A stretch of 42,819 nt of DNA from Bacteroidaceae bacterium (GTDB taxonomy: Bacteria; Bacteroidota; Bacteroidia; Bacteroidales; Bacteroidaceae): assembly GCA_017647225.1 (NCBI GenBank), contig JAGCLA010000008.1, positions 1 to 42,819 on the forward strand. Direction: 5' to 3'. Positions 39,171 through 42,819 of this stretch are shown in pieces. Under the pieces are notes generated by a model. The model worked only from the letters and a program-made list of their open reading frames with translations, was not told the origin of the DNA and did no database searches. The first letter of the stretch is position 1. Each line of letters starts with the position of its first letter. Both the position numbers and the translations under genes were made by a program.

Positions 39171-39188
39171 CATTTTTAAGGAGAGAAT

Positions 39189-40631
39189 ATGTCAATAGGC
39201 GTAAAAAAGATTAAGATACCTATTAGGGCAGATGAACTTACACTTGACACAGTAAGACCTTATCTGCAATATATCTTAACTGAATTTGAGAAAAATAAGT
39301 CGAAAATCACGAAGAATTACGAGACATATCTTGGAAAGCACGATGTGTTGAACAAAGTAAGGCCTTATGAAAGCGACCTTATAAATCACAGAGTTGTAGA
39401 ACCGCACCTTTACGATATGGTAAACTTCAAGTGTGGATATTCGCTTGGTAACCCCAAAGAGTACACACAACGCGAGGGATTTGATGGAGATGATATAATC
39501 TACCTCAACAAGTATTGGAAAGATGCAAAGGGTAGAACGGTTGATGATGAAGTAGCAAAGTGGGTTTACGCCACGGGCGTTGGATATTATTTCATTCAGC
39601 CAAAGCGAAAAATTGTCGATGCCGAGAACAAAGCTCCCTTTGAACTGTTCTGTCAACCCTCTAACACTTGTGCAAAGATTTATTCGTCTTATATTGGTGA
39701 AGAGCCTTTGTGCGACCTTATCTGCACCACTATCAAGGAAATTAAAGACGGCAAGGAAAACGAATACACCGTTATGTCGCTTTATCTTCCCGATGTTTAT
39801 GCAGAGTACAAGTGCGAAAATCTCATAAGTAACCGATTTGAACTTATCAAGACCGAGAGCAGACCGCTTTACAAAATGCTCCCCCTTGTTGAGAAGTATT
39901 CAAATAGCGATAGACTTGGTATTGTCGAGGTTGGAAAGACACTTCAAGATTCCATTGACAATCTCGCAAGTTCCTCTCTTGATAACATAGACGATGTGGT
40001 AAATCTGCTTTACATTTTTGTTAATGTGTCGCTTGGTGGCACACCCGAAGAAAAGGCAGAAAACTTCCGTCTCTTGAAACAAAATGGTGTGGTCGAATTG
40101 CTCCCTTCTAATCCGCAGTTCCCTGCCGATCTAAAAACACTTGCTATAAACCTCAATCACACCGATGTGCAGACGGTTTACAAGCAACTCAAAGAAGCAC
40201 TTTATGATTGTGTTGGTGTTCCTCTTCCTACCGCATCTGTTGGTAGTGGCAACAATGCCGCCGCCGAAGCAGGTGCAGGTTGGGCGAATGCTTACACAGT
40301 AATGCTTAAAGACATTAACTCGCTTCTTGAGGGTGATATTGACTTGCTTGAGCATATCTTGTTCATCTGCAAAGAAAGTTTAGGCTCAAAGGTCAAGAAC
40401 ATCTCCACGACCGATATTGATGTCAAGTACAACATAAATCGTAGCGAAAATCTGCTCATTAAGGCTCAAGCATGGGATTACTTCAAAGATGTTCCTCCTG
40501 TGTTGAGAGCAAAGTGGGTAGGCATTACAAACGAACCCGATGCGGCTGGCAAGGCTATTGAGGAATACAAGAAGCAACTTGCAATGCAAAATCAAATAAA
40601 CACAACTCCCAAAACCGATATTCAAGAGTGA
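39189..40631 (+). CDS. Portal protein (SPP1-type)
   Basis: A 480-aa protein with the SPP1 gp6 order: MSIGVKKIKIPIRADEL..., a helical region and beta core including NFKCGYSLGNPKEYT (about residues 78-92) and later VPLPTASVGSGNNAAAEAGAG (about 340-360). Portals form the dodecamer through which DNA enters. It follows terminase and precedes scaffold, the standard order. AAGGAGA precedes the ATG. Confidence 0.88.
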   Translation: MSIGVKKIKIPIRADELTLDTVRPYLQYILTEFEKNKSKITKNYETYLGKHDVLNKVRPYESDLINHRVVEPHLYDMVNFKCGYSLGNPKEYTQREGFDGDDIIYLNKYWKDAKGRTVDDEVAKWVYATGVGYYFIQPKRKIVDAENKAPFELFCQPSNTCAKIYSSYIGEEPLCDLICTTIKEIKDGKENEYTVMSLYLPDVYAEYKCENLISNRFELIKTESRPLYKMLPLVEKYSNSDRLGIVEVGKTLQDSIDNLASSSLDNIDDVVNLLYIFVNVSLGGTPEEKAENFRLLKQNGVVELLPSNPQFPADLKTLAINLNHTDVQTVYKQLKEALYDCVGVPLPTASVGSGNNAAAEAGAGWANAYTVMLKDINSLLEGDIDLLEHILFICKESLGSKVKNISTTDIDVKYNINRSENLLIKAQAWDYFKDVPPVLRAKWVGITNEPDAAGKAIEEYKKQLAMQNQINTTPKTDIQE

Positions 40632-40741
40632 AAGCTCTTAATATAAATATTTTGCCGAGCATAAGGCATTTAAACTATGCTACACCAAATCGTAGAGCCG
40701 ACTACGGATTTATAAATTAAGGCAGGTGTAAAGGAGAATCT
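40632..40741 (+). other. Portal-scaffold spacer with two hairpins
   Basis: 110 bp, no gene. AGCATA (40660-40665) pairs with TATGCT (40676-40681), and CGTAG (40691-40695) pairs with CTACG (40702-40706) within AAATC/GATTT flanks. No T-run, so they may be RNA-processing signals rather than terminators. Confidence 0.4.
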
Positions 40742-41305
40742 ATGGCAACACTTAAAGAGTTGATTGGTGAGGGTTATAATGAAAATCTCTCTCACGCAGA
40801 AATCGACGCACTTCTCAAGGACAGAAAATTTGCTGACTTGGCTACTGGAAATTATGTAGCACTTGGCAAGTACAAGGCTCTTGAGGACGAAAAGAACGAA
40901 CTGAACACGAAGTATCTCGCAAAACTCACCGATGAGGAAAAGCGAGAGGCAGAAATCGCAGAAAGAGAAAAGTATTTTAAGCAACTTGAGAGAAAGAACA
41001 ACATCAACGAGTATGCCAAGAAACTTTCTCGCATTACTGACGAAAAAACAAGGCTTGAGATCGCTGAACTCCTTTCCGATGGTAAGAACTTTGAGGCTAT
41101 GGAAAAGCAGAATGAATATCAAGCAAATTACGAAGCACAACTCCGTGAAACTATCAAGCAAGAGTTGTTGTCAAGCAATCCTACACCGCCCCCCGTTAAT
41201 AATACGGGAACTATTACCAAGGAGCAATTTGCTCAAATGGGGTACAGAGAAAAGGTTGAACTTTATCAAAAAGACCCCGACACATACAATCAACTAAATT
41301 CATAA
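40742..41305 (+). CDS. Scaffolding protein
   Basis: A 187-aa charged, coiled-coil-forming protein (about residues 40-120) with a proline-rich linker and a short C-terminal helix (GYREKVELYQKDPD). It lies between portal and major capsid protein, the standard scaffold location. Size and composition fit phage scaffolds of this type (DUF4355-like). Confidence 0.82.
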   Translation: MATLKELIGEGYNENLSHAEIDALLKDRKFADLATGNYVALGKYKALEDEKNELNTKYLAKLTDEEKREAEIAEREKYFKQLERKNNINEYAKKLSRITDEKTRLEIAELLSDGKNFEAMEKQNEYQANYEAQLRETIKQELLSSNPTPPPVNNTGTITKEQFAQMGYREKVELYQKDPDTYNQLNS

Positions 41306-41323
41306 CACAAAGGAGATTAGATT

Positions 41324-42118
41324 ATGCCCGCAAGTGCAAATGCAACTAAAATTGCTGATTTGATTAACCCCCAAGTTCTTGCAGATATGATTTCCGCAGA
41401 ACTTCCTAATGCTATTACCTTCGCACCTCTTGCCGTTGTTGGAACGAGACTTGAGGGCAGAGCAGGTAATACTCTGACTCTCCCCAAGTTTGGCTATATT
41501 GGCGATGCCGCTGATGTTGCCGAGGGTGAGGACATTCCGATTGCAAAGATGACCACCTCCGAGACCGAGGTAACTATTAAGAAGGCAGGTAAGGGTGTTG
41601 AACTTACTGATGAGGCTGTTCTGAATGGCTACGGCGATAACGTAGGTGAGGCAAAGGCGCAGATCGTTATGTCTCTTGCAAACAAGATTGACAACGATAT
41701 GCTTGCTTCTCTCAAGACCGCATCCCTTACTTCCTCTGCTTCTATGACCGCAACGGGTCTTATTACCGCAAAGGCAAAGTTTGGCGAGAAGGTAAATCAG
41801 CCTTCCGTTCTCGTTGTAAACTCCGCTAACTATGTAAAGATTGCCGCAGACATCGTTTCCCTTGAGAATACCGACAAGGTTCTTATGGATGGCGTCGTTG
41901 GTAAGGTAGCAGGTATGCAGGTCGCTATTTCCGACAAACTTGCTAATACCGAGGCTTACATTGTAGCCGCAGGCGCACTTGGACTTGAGTACAAGCGCAG
42001 AGTAATGGTAGAGACAGACCGTGACATTATCTCCAAGACTAATGTAATCACAGGTGATGTTCACTACGCAACCTATCTCCGTGACGAGAGCAAGGCGATC
42101 AAGGTAACTATTTCCTAA
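41324..42118 (+). CDS. Major capsid protein
   Basis: A 264-aa protein with the layout of small phage coat proteins: an N-terminal helix, a FAPLAVVGTRLEG motif (about residues 34-46), GNTLTLPKFGYIGDA (about 49-63), conserved GKGVELTDEAVLN (about 90-102), and a C-terminal GDVHYATYLRDESKAI. It is the capsid subunit, immediately after scaffold. GGAGAT precedes the ATG. Codons differ from neighbours (CTT/CTC, GAG), as expected for high expression. Confidence 0.87.
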   Translation: MPASANATKIADLINPQVLADMISAELPNAITFAPLAVVGTRLEGRAGNTLTLPKFGYIGDAADVAEGEDIPIAKMTTSETEVTIKKAGKGVELTDEAVLNGYGDNVGEAKAQIVMSLANKIDNDMLASLKTASLTSSASMTATGLITAKAKFGEKVNQPSVLVVNSANYVKIAADIVSLENTDKVLMDGVVGKVAGMQVAISDKLANTEAYIVAAGALGLEYKRRVMVETDRDIISKTNVITGDVHYATYLRDESKAIKVTIS

Positions 42119-42130
42119 TGAGGTGAAACT

Positions 42131-42280
42131 ATGGGAATGATGTTGAGACGGCGCGACCGAAAGGCTGACCACAATCCCACAGTAAACGGAAAGCCTGTAA
42201 AGCAAGAGCCGAAGAAGAAGTCTTTGACCGAAAAGCAAGAGGCTGAAAACAAAGCAAGACCTCCGCAGTACAGAAATTAA
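42131..42280 (+). CDS. 49-aa basic protein after capsid
   Basis: ATG 42131 with GAGGTG upstream. Basic, disordered (MLRRRDRKADHNPTVNGK...). No motif. Could be a minor capsid-associated or head-decoration peptide. Position between coat and connector. Confidence 0.6.
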   Translation: MGMMLRRRDRKADHNPTVNGKPVKQEPKKKSLTEKQEAENKARPPQYRN

Positions 42281-42293
42281 ATGAGGTAAAGTT

Positions 42294-42614
42294 ATGGACT
42301 ATGTTGAGAGAATATTGAGAAAATATCCGTGGCTATCGCAGTTGGATGCTAACGAGATAATTGCTAAAGCGAAAATGTTTTATTACGGCATAGTCTATAA
42401 GTCCGATATGTCTTTCTACGATGAAGATGACATTGAAACACCGAGAAAAAGTGCTTGGCTGTTGGCTTGTTGTGATGAGATCGTGGAGAGAGCAGGTTGC
42501 TCAAGTGCTACCGCATACCGAGAGAACGGCTTGCAAATCAATTTCGACCATTCGCAGATTTCGCTTGGGTTGATAAATATGCTTTCCCCCGTTGTTGGAG
42601 TGATTAAGAGATGA
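42294..42614 (+). CDS. Head-tail connector (gp6-like)
   Basis: A 106-aa helical protein (MDYVERILRKYPWLSQLD...), the first connector after the capsid, in the place of HK97 gp6/SPP1 gp15-like adaptors that sit under the portal. Overlaps the next gene's ATG by 4 bp (ATGA). Confidence 0.75.
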   Translation: MDYVERILRKYPWLSQLDANEIIAKAKMFYYGIVYKSDMSFYDEDDIETPRKSAWLLACCDEIVERAGCSSATAYRENGLQINFDHSQISLGLINMLSPVVGVIKR

Positions 42615-42819
42615 TTGCTTATAAAGAGTTTTATCATTGTAAGAGAATCCCCAATGACGAGGAGTCCATTGTTGAGTATCAAGCACCCGTGAGAAAGTGG
42701 GGTAATTACCAACCACTTGACGGATATGTTGACACACTAAAATATGGCGAAAGCGTAAATCAAAGATGGCGTTTGCAAGTCGCTCTCAAAGGTAACGAAA
42801 AAGAGTATGCCGTTGGCGA
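42611..42819 (+). CDS. Head-closure protein, 5' part
   Basis: ATG 42611 overlaps the previous stop. The first 22 residues (MIAYKEFYHCKRIPNDEESI) lie only here. The rest repeats the start of the window and is completed at 1-289. See the entry at position 1. Confidence 0.8.
   Translation, partial: MIAYKEFYHCKRIPNDEESIVEYQAPVRKWGNYQPLDGYVDTLKYGESVNQRWRLQVALKGNEKEYAVG
42679..42819. repeat. Right copy of 141-bp terminal overlap
   Basis: This is a perfect copy of positions 1-141. The unique circular genome is therefore 42678 bp. The reading frame that starts at 42611 runs through this copy and continues in phase from position 2 to the stop at 287-289. Confidence 0.97.

Overview
This window is a near-complete tailed-phage genome in the siphovirus style. 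It carries a tape-measure protein, a Dit-like distal tail protein, a major tail protein, an SPP1-type portal and HK97-like head-tail proteins. The last 141 bases (42679-42819) are identical to the first 141, so the molecule closes into a circle of 42678 bp and the gene cut at position 1 begins at 42611. Strong AGGAGG-type ribosome binding sites, a uniform set of TTGACA-N17-TATAAT promoters and the protein families present point to a Bacillota host, probably a gut Clostridia. I see no integrase, no CI-like repressor and no recognisable endolysin.

Layout. 42611 through 7200: head closure, neck, tail terminator, major tail protein, tail-assembly chaperone with a probable -1 frameshift, tape measure, distal tail and baseplate/tail-tip genes. 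7253-9771: membrane-protein island (acidic anchored protein, holin-like protein, polytopic protein, 43-aa peptide, AgrB-like protein with a C-terminal HTH-like domain). 9875-13049: six genes of very unusual composition (Q/P/N-rich, M/Q-rich, Gly/Trp membrane protein, Cys-rich, RDYG-repeat, papain-like), with structured RNA elements between and after them. 13239-18690: early operon with zinc-ribbon proteins, DUF4406, RecE-like nuclease, RecT annealase, SSB, an HNH homing endonuclease and an ERCC4-type nuclease. 18848-29613: a promoter and a strongly folded leader or small RNA, then replisome organizer, DnaC-like loader, NUMOD4/HNH endonuclease, a C5-cytosine methyltransferase broken by an in-frame TAG in its SAM-binding motif, many small accessory proteins, a serine resolvase and a metallopeptidase-domain protein.

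29599-33233 is the least ordinary part. It holds a small membrane protein, a repeat-rich non-coding block (29815-30016), a reverse-strand cassette of seven or eight small genes with its own consensus promoter and a bidirectional terminator, and about 1 kb of low-complexity AT-rich DNA that could be a replication origin. 33234-42614 holds a membrane protein, five tRNA genes (CAT, TTT, TTC, TGT, TTG anticodons), a fibre with 21 copies of a SHAEG head repeat, the large terminase, portal, scaffold and major capsid protein, leading round to the start.

How the parts work together: RecE/RecT/SSB and the DnaC loader supply recombination-dependent replication on host polymerases. The structural block runs clockwise from the tRNA/fibre region through the capsid to the tail tip. 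Strong early promoters drive the recombination, replication and accessory operons, and hairpin terminators separate the modules. The best candidates for something undescribed are the folded RNA at 18883-18985, the interlocked inverted repeats at 11472-11519, the low-complexity cassette, the AgrB-like module and the reverse-strand cassette.
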